NCBI RefSeq assembly: GCF_001281025.1
Contig: NZ_CP012646.1
Location: 463,001-527,000 of the forward strand
Direction of reading: 5' to 3'
DNA length: 64,000 nucleotides
Origin: Streptococcus mitis
Lineage (GTDB): Bacteria; Bacillota; Bacilli; Lactobacillales; Streptococcaceae
The notes below the pieces were generated by a model. It was not told where the DNA came from. It saw only the letters and a list, made by a program, of their open reading frames with translations, and searched no databases. Positions 57,847 to 64,000 of the stretch are shown one piece after another. Both the position numbers and the translations under genes were made by a program. How positions within the stretch are numbered: position 1 is the stretch's first letter; each line of letters opens with the position of its first letter.

Positions 57847-58305
57847 TTACTTTTTATGCTTCAAGAGTTGATTGATATGGTTCACTTTTTTAGCTTCTCT
57901 TTTATAGAGAATAGCCCAAATGATGAGGTAGACAATCGCAAACTCGATAATGAGCTGGAGATAGAAGATCCAGTGGAAGGGAAACCAACCTGCTAGGGTT
58001 GCTAGTGGGACAAAGCCAGCCAGCATGAGGAAGAAATGGGTCAGAGTCGCACGGAGCAAGCTCCAGTCACGGCTGAATAATCGCTTCCCAAAGTTGAAGA
58101 GAATACCGATAGCTGCCCAAATAAGTGTGCAGTAGAGCAAGACCAAGGCACCGTGAACCTGATGTTGAGCCATCACTTGGCCGATGAGAGACTCGGGACT
58201 CAGTGGTGCGTAGGTATTTGGGGAATACATAAGTGAAAAGATGATAGAGAGGATGAGGCCGATGAGGACACCAGCAGCTGCGTCGTGGAAAATTTGTTTT
58301 TTCAT
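57847..58305 (-). CDS. DUF3021 family membrane protein
   Basis: A 152-residue protein with four membrane segments, the DUF3021 layout. Such proteins are nearly always encoded beside a LytTR regulator, as here, and are thought to inhibit or tune it from the membrane (LytTR regulatory systems of streptococci). It overlaps the LytTR gene by 4 bases. The last residues (QLLKHKK) are basic. Confidence 0.85.
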   Translation of the reverse strand: MKKQIFHDAAAGVLIGLILSIIFSLMYSPNTYAPLSPESLIGQVMAQHQVHGALVLLYCTLIWAAIGILFNFGKRLFSRDWSLLRATLTHFFLMLAGFVPLATLAGWFPFHWIFYLQLIIEFAIVYLIIWAILYKREAKKVNHINQLLKHKK

Positions 58306-58742
58306 AGTTCTAATTTCTCCTTGATGGTTTTTAGGTAACGGCGTGAAGAGTAGGTGAAGCTTTTGTTTTTCAAGAAAATTTCTACCAGACCGTTGGGCGT
58401 GAGCTTGAGATGAGAGATGGAGTTGATATTGATGATTTCTGATTGGGAAATTTGGATAAAATTGCTTGGCAAAAGTTCAAGAACCTGATAGAGCCGTAAA
58501 TCAATGTTGTAGGTCTGACTCGCCGTTTCTGCTAGGACCTTCCGATTCTCGATATAGAAGCGTTGTATCTTACCAATCTCAACTAGATAGACCTGATCAT
58601 CAATCTTTCCTTTGATTGTTTCTTTTTGGTCCAGATTTTCTGCGAACTCGATGACTTTCTGGACTTTTTCGGTTTCTTGAGGTGCTTGCACAATCAGTCT
58701 TTCCTCTTCGTAAGTTTCACTAATCTGTAGTTCTACTTTCAT
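58302..58742 (-). CDS. LytTR DNA-binding regulator
   Basis: A 146-residue protein with no receiver domain. Residues 1 to about 45 form a short N-terminal domain and residues 50-146 the LytTR DNA-binding domain (VYLVEIGKIQRFYIENRKVL, NFIQISQSEIININ, SHLKLTPNGLVEIFLKN). This stand-alone LytTR plus DUF3021 pair is the LRS type, linked in streptococci to competence or bacteriocin-related control. The start at 58742 has AAGGAGAG on the reverse strand. A perfect 18-bp inverted repeat lies upstream. Confidence 0.87.
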   Translation of the reverse strand: MKVELQISETYEEERLIVQAPQETEKVQKVIEFAENLDQKETIKGKIDDQVYLVEIGKIQRFYIENRKVLAETASQTYNIDLRLYQVLELLPSNFIQISQSEIININSISHLKLTPNGLVEIFLKNKSFTYSSRRYLKTIKEKLEL

Positions 58743-58813
58743 AAATTTCTCTCCTTGTTTTTCATACAAAATTGTGATCACTTCTTGTACACCTTTATTA
58801 AACACTATTTTTC

Positions 58814-58831
58814 AGCCCCTTGCAAGGGGCT
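58814..58831. repeat. 18-bp perfect inverted repeat upstream of the LytTR gene
   Basis: AGCCCCTTGCAAGGGGCT is palindromic with no central loop, GC-rich in an AT-rich setting, and lies between the divergent LytTR and mutL genes. It may be a protein-binding site or a terminator relic (TTTG follows on the forward strand). Confidence 0.6.
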
Positions 58832-58947
58832 TTGTTTATGTGGATGGATTTGGCTCCTATGTGGTGGAGCTTTTCTGTCCTTTCTGAAATATGGTATAAT
58901 AGCACTAATCAATTTCTAGGAAAATAGATACAGAAAGGGGCTGAAAG

Positions 58948-60897
58948 ATGTCTCATATTATTGAATTGCCAGAGGTGCTGGCAAACCAGATCGCGGCAGG
59001 AGAGGTCATTGAACGTCCTGCCAGTGTGGTCAAAGAGTTGGTAGAAAATGCCATTGACGCGGGCTCTAGTCAGATTATCATTGAGATTGAGGAAGCTGGT
59101 CTCAAGAAGATTCAAATCACAGATAATGGTCATGGAATTGCCCACGATGAGGTGGAATTGGCCTTGCGTCGTCATGCGACTAGTAAGATAAAAAATCAAG
59201 CAGACCTCTTTCGAATTCGGACGCTTGGTTTTCGTGGTGAAGCTCTGCCGTCTATCGCATCCGTCAGCGTTTTAACTCTTTTGACAGCAGTTGAGGGTGC
59301 AAGTCACGGAACCAAGCTAGTTGCGCGTGGGGGTGAAGTTGAGGAAGTCATCCCAGCGACTAGTCCTGTGGGAACCAAGGTTTGTGTGGAGGACCTCTTT
59401 TTCAACACGCCTGCCCGCCTCAAGTATATGAAGAGTCAGCAAGCGGAGCTGTCTCATATCATTGATATTGTCAACCGTCTGGGCTTGGCCCATCCTGAGA
59501 TTTCGTTTAGTTTGATCAGTGATGGCAAGGAAATGACGCGGACAGCTGGGACTGGTCAACTGCGCCAAGCTATCGCAGGGATTTACGGTTTGGCGAGTGC
59601 TAAGAAGATGATTGAAATTGAGAACTCTGACTTAGATTTCGAAATTTCTGGTTTTGTGTCCTTGCCTGAGTTAACTAGAGCCAACCGCAACTATATCAGT
59701 CTCTTCATCAATGGCCGTTATATCAAGAATTTCCTACTCAATCGTGCTATTCTTGACGGCTATGGTAGTAAGCTCATGGTAGGCCGTTTTCCACTGGCTG
59801 TCATTCACATCCATATAGACCCTTATCTAGCGGATGTCAATGTTCATCCAACCAAGCAAGAGGTGCGGATTTCCAAGGAAAAAGAACTGATGACGCTGGT
59901 CTCAGAAGCTATTTCCAATAGTCTTAAGGAGCAAACTTTGATACCTGATGCCTTGGAAAATCTTGCCAAATCGACCGTGCGCAATCGTGAGAAGGTGGAG
60001 CAAACTATTCTCCCACTCAAAGAAAATACGCTCTACTATGAGAAAACAGAGCCGACAAGACCTAGTCAAGCTGAAGTAGCTGATTATCAGGTAGAATTGA
60101 CTGATGCAGGACAGGATTTAACCCTGTTTGCCAAAGAAACCTTGGACCAATTGACCAAGCCAGCAAAACTGCATTTTGCAGAGAGAAAGCCAGCTAACTA
60201 CGATCAATTAGACCATCCAGAGTTAGATCTAGCTAGCCTTGATAAGGCCTATGATAAGCTGGAGCGAGAAGAATCATCCAGCTTTCCAGAGTTGGAGTTT
60301 TTCGGGCAAATGCACGGGACTTATCTCTTTGCCCAAGGGCGAGATGGGCTCTATATCATAGACCAGCACGCGGCGCAGGAACGGGTCAAGTACGAGGAGT
60401 ATCGTGAGAGCATTGGCAATGTTGACCAGAGCCAGCAGCAACTCCTAGTGCCCTATATCTTTGAATTTCCTGCGGATGATGCCCTGCGTCTTAAGGAAAG
60501 AATGGCACTTTTGGAGGAAGTTGGGGTCTTTCTAGCAGAGTACGGAGAAAACCAATTTATCTTACGTGAACATCCTATTTGGATGGCAGAAGAAGAGATT
60601 GAGTCAGGTATCTATGAGATGTGCGACATGCTCCTTTTGACCAAGGAAGTTTCTATCAAGAAATACCGAGCAGAGCTGGCTATCATGATGTCTTGCAAGC
60701 GATCTATCAAGGCCAATCATCGTATTGATGATCATTCAGCTAGACAACTCCTCTATCAGCTTTCTCAATGTGACAATCCCTATAACTGTCCTCACGGACG
60801 TCCTGTTTTGGTGCATTTTACAAAGTCGGATATGGAAAAGATGTTCCGACGTATTCAGGAAAATCACACCAGTCTTCGTGAGTTGGGGAAATATTAA
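58948..60897 (+). CDS. mutL: DNA mismatch repair protein MutL (HexB)
   Basis: A 649-residue mismatch-repair ATPase. GHKL motifs are [24 protein letters not shown] and [14 protein letters not shown]. The C-terminal endonuclease motif [12 protein letters not shown] matches DQHA(X)2E(X)4E, and CPHGRPV lies near the end, so this is a nicking MutL rather than the E. coli type. An extended -10 TGGTATAAT (58892-58900) precedes it. The mutS partner is not in this window. A BOX-like element separates it from ruvA. Confidence 0.96.
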   Translation: MSHIIELPEVLANQIAAGEVIERPASVVKELVENAIDAGSSQIIIEIEEAGLKKIQITDNGHGIAHDEVELALRRHATSKIKNQADLFRIRTLGFRGEALPSIASVSVLTLLTAVEGASHGTKLVARGGEVEEVIPATSPVGTKVCVEDLFFNTPARLKYMKSQQAELSHIIDIVNRLGLAHPEISFSLISDGKEMTRTAGTGQLRQAIAGIYGLASAKKMIEIENSDLDFEISGFVSLPELTRANRNYISLFINGRYIKNFLLNRAILDGYGSKLMVGRFPLAVIHIHIDPYLADVNVHPTKQEVRISKEKELMTLVSEAISNSLKEQTLIPDALENLAKSTVRNREKVEQTILPLKENTLYYEKTEPTRPSQAEVADYQVELTDAGQDLTLFAKETLDQLTKPAKLHFAERKPANYDQLDHPELDLASLDKAYDKLEREESSSFPELEFFGQMHGTYLFAQGRDGLYIIDQHAAQERVKYEEYRESIGNVDQSQQQLLVPYIFEFPADDALRLKERMALLEEVGVFLAEYGENQFILREHPIWMAEEEIESGIYEMCDMLLLTKEVSIKKYRAELAIMMSCKRSIKANHRIDDHSARQLLYQLSQCDNPYNCPHGRPVLVHFTKSDMEKMFRRIQENHTSLRELGKY

Positions 60898-60902
60898 ACG
60901 AA

Positions 60903-61013
60903 TACGCTTTGAAAATCTTTTCAAACTAGGTCAGCTCTATCTGCAATATCAAAGCTGTGCTTTGAGAAACCTGCTGCTAGCTTTCTAGTTTGCTTTTGAT
61001 TTTCATTGAGCAT
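60903..61013 (+). repeat. Diverged BOX-type repeat before ruvA
   Basis: An approximately 111-bp element with altered ends: TACGCTTTGAAAATC at the left, an internal CAAAGCTGTGCTTTGAG palindrome, and TTTGATTTTCATTGAG at the right. It resembles the boxA-boxB-boxC copy at 45956 but has several changes. It fills almost the whole mutL-ruvA spacer. Confidence 0.7.
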
Positions 61014-61025
61014 AAAAGGAAAACT

Positions 61026-61619
61026 ATGTACGAATATTTAAAAGGAATCATTACCAAAATCACTGCTAAATACATTGTTCTTGAAACCAACGGTATCGGT
61101 TATATCCTGCATGTGGCCAATCCATATGCCTATTCAGGACAGGTCAATCAAGAAGCTCAAATTTATGTGCATCAGGTCGTGCGTGAGGATGCTCAGCTGC
61201 TTTATGGATTTCGTTCAGAGGACGAGAAAAAGCTCTTTCTCAGTCTGATTTCGGTTTCTGGGATTGGTCCTGTGTCAGCTCTTGCTATTATTGCTGCTGA
61301 TGACAATGCTGGCCTGGTTCAAGCCATCGAAACCAATAACATCACCTACTTGACCAAGTTCCCTAAAATTGGCAAGAAAACAGCCCAGCAGATGGTGCTG
61401 GACTTGGAAGGCAAGGTAGTAGTTGCAGGAGATGACCTTCCTGCTAAGGTGGCAGTTCAAGCAAGTGCTGAAAACCAAGAATTGGAAGAAGCTATGGAAG
61501 CCATGCTGGCGCTTGGCTACAAGGCAACTGAGCTCAAGAAAATCAAGAAATTCTTTGAAGGAACGACAGATACAGCTGAGAACTATATCAAGTCAGCCCT
61601 TAAAATGTTGGTCAAATAG
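61026..61619 (+). CDS. ruvA: Holliday junction DNA helicase subunit RuvA
   Basis: A 197-residue junction-binding protein. The N-terminal OB-fold ([20 protein letters not shown]), the two helix-hairpin-helix motifs ([20 protein letters not shown] and [16 protein letters not shown]) and the C-terminal RuvB-binding domain are all present. ATG 61026 after AAAGGAAA gives the usual length; an in-frame start 36 bases upstream lies in the BOX element. RuvB is not in this window. It precedes tag by 9 bases. Confidence 0.95.
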   Translation: MYEYLKGIITKITAKYIVLETNGIGYILHVANPYAYSGQVNQEAQIYVHQVVREDAQLLYGFRSEDEKKLFLSLISVSGIGPVSALAIIAADDNAGLVQAIETNNITYLTKFPKIGKKTAQQMVLDLEGKVVVAGDDLPAKVAVQASAENQELEEAMEAMLALGYKATELKKIKKFFEGTTDTAENYIKSALKMLVK

Positions 61620-61628
61620 GAGCAGAGC

Positions 61629-62192
61629 ATGACAAAACGTTGTTCATGGGTCAAGATGACCAATCCGCTCTATATCGCCTATCATGATGAGGAGTGGGGT
61701 CAGCCCCTCCGTGATGACAAAGCATTGTTTGAGTTATTGTGCATGGAAACCTATCAGGCAGGCCTGTCTTGGGAAACGGTGCTCAACAAACGACAAGCTT
61801 TCCGAGAAGCGTTTTATGGCTATCAAATTCAAGCGGTGGCAGACATGAATGACACCGAATTGGAAGCCTTGTTGGAGAATCCAGCCATCATTCGAAATAG
61901 AGCCAAGATTTTTGCTACACGCGCTAACGCCCAAGCCTTTCTACGACTACAGGAAGAATATGGCTCTTTTGATGCCTATCTTTGGTCTTTTGTTGAGGGA
62001 AAAACGATCGTTAACGATGTTCCCGATTACCGCCAAGCCCCAGCTAAAACCGCTTTGTCTGAAAAATTGGCCAAAGACCTCAAAAAACGAGGTTTCAAGT
62101 TCACAGGCCCAGTCGCTGTTTTGTCTTTTCTACAGGCAGCAGGCCTAGTTGATGACCACGAGAATGATTGTGAATGGAAAAGCGGTCACTAG
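61629..62192 (+). CDS. tag: DNA-3-methyladenine glycosylase I
   Basis: A 187-residue base-excision repair enzyme that removes 3-methyladenine. The N-terminal CSWVKMTNPLYIAYHDEEWG and C-terminal HENDCEWKSGH carry the Cys and His residues of the structural zinc site. ETYQAGLSWETVLNKR and NPAIIRNRAKIFA are family motifs. It follows ruvA by 9 bases and is probably co-transcribed. The IS element downstream has split its terminator. Confidence 0.94.
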   Translation: MTKRCSWVKMTNPLYIAYHDEEWGQPLRDDKALFELLCMETYQAGLSWETVLNKRQAFREAFYGYQIQAVADMNDTELEALLENPAIIRNRAKIFATRANAQAFLRLQEEYGSFDAYLWSFVEGKTIVNDVPDYRQAPAKTALSEKLAKDLKKRGFKFTGPVAVLSFLQAAGLVDDHENDCEWKSGH

Positions 62193-62273
62193 TGTGTACA
62201 GGTAACTAGCATATCTGAGAATATATAAAAAGCTGAGAAATTTGTACTGACCCCAAAAAGTTAGACAATTAAT

Positions 62274-63038
62274 TTATCCGAAGGATTTAGTTCTGTATTG
62301 CACAGGACTGAGTCCTTTTAGTTTTACCTTAATTCGTTTATTGTTGTAGTAATCAATATAGTCTACAATGGCTTGTTCCAATTGGTTGAGCGACTCAAAT
62401 GACTTCTCATAACCATAAAACATCTCCGATTTCATAATGCCAAAGAAAGATTCCATCATGCCGTTGTCTGGGCTGTTACCTTTACGTGACATGGATGCTT
62501 GAATTCCCTTACCCTCTAGAAACTGATGATAAGAATCGTGTTGATATTGCCAGCCTTGGTCACTATGGAGAATCGTATTCTCGTAGCGCTTCTCTGTGAA
62601 TGCTTGTTCCAACATTGTTTTTACTTGTTCTAAGTTGGGTGAAGTTGAAAGATTATAGGCGATAATTTCGCTATTAAAGCCATCTAAAACTGGTGATAAG
62701 TAAAGCTTTTGAGCGCTTGCTGGAATGGCAAATTCTGTCACGTCCGTATAACACTTTTCCATTGGTTTAGCTGCTTCAAATTGGCGTTGAATAAGGTTGT
62801 CTGCTTTCTTGCCAACATCTCCTTTATGAGAAGAATACTTGCGTTTCTTGCGGATTCTAGCTTGTAAATTGAGCACTTTCATAAAGCGTTGAACTCTTTT
62901 ATGATTGACCACATAACCACGATTTCTTAATTCTAAATGGATTCGACGATATCCGTAATTTCCTTTTTGTTCGGTAAAAATAGCTTGAATTTCAGCTTTA
63001 AGCTTTTGATCCTTATCTGGTTTGTCTAGCTGTTTCAA
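62274..63038 (-). CDS. IS3-family transposase, orfB catalytic part
   Basis: A frame of at least 254 residues from the first start-like TTG, with the same frame open back to the frameshift site at 63173. The HTH_21 region (KGNYGYRRIHLELRNRGYVV) is followed by an rve integrase core with the DDE triad: CYTDVTEF, TILHSDQGWQYQ and SPDNGMMESFFG. It is expected to be made as an orfAB fusion by -1 frameshifting rather than from its own start. The frame ends inside the left inverted-repeat side of the element. Confidence 0.92.
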   Translation of the reverse strand: MKQLDKPDKDQKLKAEIQAIFTEQKGNYGYRRIHLELRNRGYVVNHKRVQRFMKVLNLQARIRKKRKYSSHKGDVGKKADNLIQRQFEAAKPMEKCYTDVTEFAIPASAQKLYLSPVLDGFNSEIIAYNLSTSPNLEQVKTMLEQAFTEKRYENTILHSDQGWQYQHDSYHQFLEGKGIQASMSRKGNSPDNGMMESFFGIMKSEMFYGYEKSFESLNQLEQAIVDYIDYYNNKRIKVKLKGLSPVQYRTKSFG

Positions 63039-63106
63039 ATGATAGTAGTAGGTCGAACGAGCGAGTTTAATGGTTTTTAGAAGAATATCTAACGAAAAAT
63101 CAGTGA

Positions 63107-63622
63107 TTAATTCTTGAACAATTTCTGTCTTTCTTCTTTCTCTTTTTCCTCCTTCAAGCGGAGTTCTCTCAACTTTTTTAGGACAGCATTCTCCGCTCTC
63201 AGATACTCGTTTTCTGCTTGAAGTCGTTCTAACTCTGTCATCTCTTCGGGTTTCTTCTTTGGTTTACGTCCCATTTTAGATGGTCTCCCTTTTGTTTTCT
63301 CAACAATAGTATACCCGTTTTTCTTGTATTGTGCCATCCAATTTGGAAGCATACCACGATTTGGGAGAGCATATTCGAGAGAAACTCTATCTTGAGACCA
63401 GTTTTCATGTAGGACTTTATCAATCATTTCTTGTTTTAATTCAGGAGAATAGTAACGATTTTTTTCTTTTTTGACGAACTCTATTCCATAACGATCAATC
63501 AATTTAATCATGTACCTAATATTAGAATTGTTTATCCCAAATTTATTTGAAAGCTTCTCTAAGCTATATCCTTGTTTTCTAAGTTCATAGATCTGAACTT
63601 TATCATCATAAGTTAATTTCAT
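63107..63622 (-). CDS. IS3-family transposase, orfA helix-turn-helix part
   Basis: A 171-residue protein. An N-terminal helix-turn-helix ([20 protein letters not shown] and [20 protein letters not shown]) and a second one follow, then a basic linker ([16 protein letters not shown]) and a leucine-zipper coiled coil ([20 protein letters not shown]). The slippery heptamer AAAAAAG lies at 63173-63179 in the zipper region. Shifting -1 there enters the orfB frame, which stays open; without shifting, orfA ends at 63107. The start at 63622 is the first ATG in the element; the longer frame runs through the inverted repeat. Confidence 0.88.
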   Translation of the reverse strand: MKLTYDDKVQIYELRKQGYSLEKLSNKFGINNSNIRYMIKLIDRYGIEFVKKEKNRYYSPELKQEMIDKVLHENWSQDRVSLEYALPNRGMLPNWMAQYKKNGYTIVEKTKGRPSKMGRKPKKKPEEMTELERLQAENEYLRAENAVLKKLRELRLKEEKEKEERQKLFKN

Positions 63623-63714
63623 AATAAAAGCCCCCCAAAAGTTAGATTTTTTCTGTCTAACTTTTGGGGGGCAGTTCAATTTTTCCCAGCTTTTTATATA
63701 TACTATTAGATTGG

Positions 63715-63978
63715 TTAGAGTGAAGTCAAAAAAGTGATTCCACCTAAAATAACACCAGCTGAATTTGGAATGATTAGTATCCAATCCTTCTTAGGTTCCT
63801 TTGTCCATCCATAAATAACCCAGATTAAGCAAGATATAGCAGCTGATAAAGGTTGAAATGGTTGAGCTTTATTTCCCTGTAAATTAGCGATAATTTGAGG
63901 TATGTAGGCAATAAATACTATGATTCCAATAAAGGCACCAATAGAACCTACGATTCGATTAATTTTTTGTTTTGTCAT
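63715..63978 (-). CDS. SemiSWEET-type sugar transporter
   Basis: An 87-residue membrane protein with three segments in one triple-helix unit. The PQ-loop motif [12 protein letters not shown] is near residue 27 and CLIWVIYGW near residue 53; two such units pair to form a bidirectional sugar channel. The ATG at 63978 has AAGGAGGTG on the reverse strand; a start 15 bases further out is poorer. It is separated from tag by the insertion sequence. Substrate unknown. Confidence 0.85.
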   Translation of the reverse strand: MTKQKINRIVGSIGAFIGIIVFIAYIPQIIANLQGNKAQPFQPLSAAISCLIWVIYGWTKEPKKDWILIIPNSAGVILGGITFLTSL

Positions 63979-64000
63979 ATACACCTCCTTCAAAAGGATA

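Larger units (their letters stand above)
62243..63678 (-). mobile_element. IS3-family insertion sequence (IS150 group type), apparently intact
   Basis: A 1436-bp element with 24-bp terminal inverted repeats. The left end begins TGTACTGACCCCAAAAAGTT (62243-62266) and the right end, read inward, begins TGAACTGCCCCCCAAAAGTT (63655-63678); 20 or more of 24 positions agree. ATT flanks both ends as a 3-bp target duplication. It encodes orfA and orfB on the reverse strand, with an A6G slippery site for -1 frameshifting between them. Both frames look whole, so it may still be active. Confidence 0.9.
62227..63697 (+). terminator. Terminator of tag, split by an insertion sequence
   Basis: AAAAAGCTGAGAAA (62227-62240) and TTTCCCAGCTTTTT (about 63682-63695) would form a 14-bp stem with one mismatch around ATT if the element and one copy of the ATT duplication are removed. 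The right arm runs into a T-rich tail. Confidence 0.75.

Overview
The window is chromosomal DNA from a Mitis-group streptococcus, close to Streptococcus pneumoniae, S. pseudopneumoniae or S. mitis. The evidence is low GC content, the protein families and their order (mnmA, Nudix, mnmG; tsaB-rimI-tsaD; metQ-M20-metNI; mutL-ruvA-tag), and four BOX-type intergenic repeats. Two points argue against a typical pneumococcal chromosome. The mannosidase cluster (about SP_2141-2145 in TIGR4) lies directly beside the ngt transporter genes (about SP_0090-0092). No pspA-like choline-binding protein gene lies upstream of mnmA. The locus comparisons are from memory, so the species is an inference. No rRNA, tRNA, prophage or CRISPR array was recognised.

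Layout. 1-12.9 kb: host N-glycan catabolism, with GH92, GH125 and GH38 mannosidases, a ROK protein, a GH20 hexosaminidase and the ngtP1-ngtP2-ngtS importer, which has no ATPase of its own. Candidate cre sites suggest CcpA control. 13-26 kb: CPBP protease, orphan bacteriocin-immunity gene, trhO, DUF4299, a PadR-DUF1700-DUF4097 envelope cassette with repeated operator-like sequence, an MFS carrier, glycosyltransferase and CapD-like dehydratase, a HAD phosphatase and iron-sulfur L-serine dehydratase. 26-32.3 kb: a secreted LysM protein, a PlcR-like (RRNPP-type) regulator and a five-gene membrane-peptide/ABC operon with a consensus promoter and cre. 32.3-41.8 kb: tRNA modification and RNA decay genes (mnmA, two Nudix genes, mnmG, rnjA, rpoY, tsaB-rimI-tsaD), interrupted by a small reverse-strand cassette of two double-glycine bacteriocin-like peptides plus an immunity-like gene. 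That cassette is bracketed by 31-bp direct repeats.

41.8-47.1 kb: an Rgg regulator with an immunity-like gene and MFS exporter, TetR plus a DUF308 protein, and AzlCD. 47.3-52.4 kb: an amino-acid binding lipoprotein and the methionine transporter operon metQ-M20 peptidase-metN-metI behind a 17-bp MET-box palindrome. 52.4-58.8 kb: an ECF S component, a YesL-YesM-YesN type two-component locus (TCS07 in pneumococcus, reported from memory to control N-glycan genes), nrdI and a DUF3021-LytTR pair. 58.9-64 kb: mutL, ruvA, tag, an apparently intact IS3-family element sitting inside the loop of a terminator hairpin, and a SemiSWEET transporter.

The main functional thread is glycan use: the two-component system near 54-56 kb may control the glycosidase and transporter genes at 0-12.8 kb. 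The second thread is peptide antagonism and signalling: one double-glycine peptide cassette, two EntA-type immunity genes without visible partners, an Rgg, a PlcR-like regulator and a bacteriocin-type ABC exporter. The least explained piece is the 27.8-31.7 kb operon.
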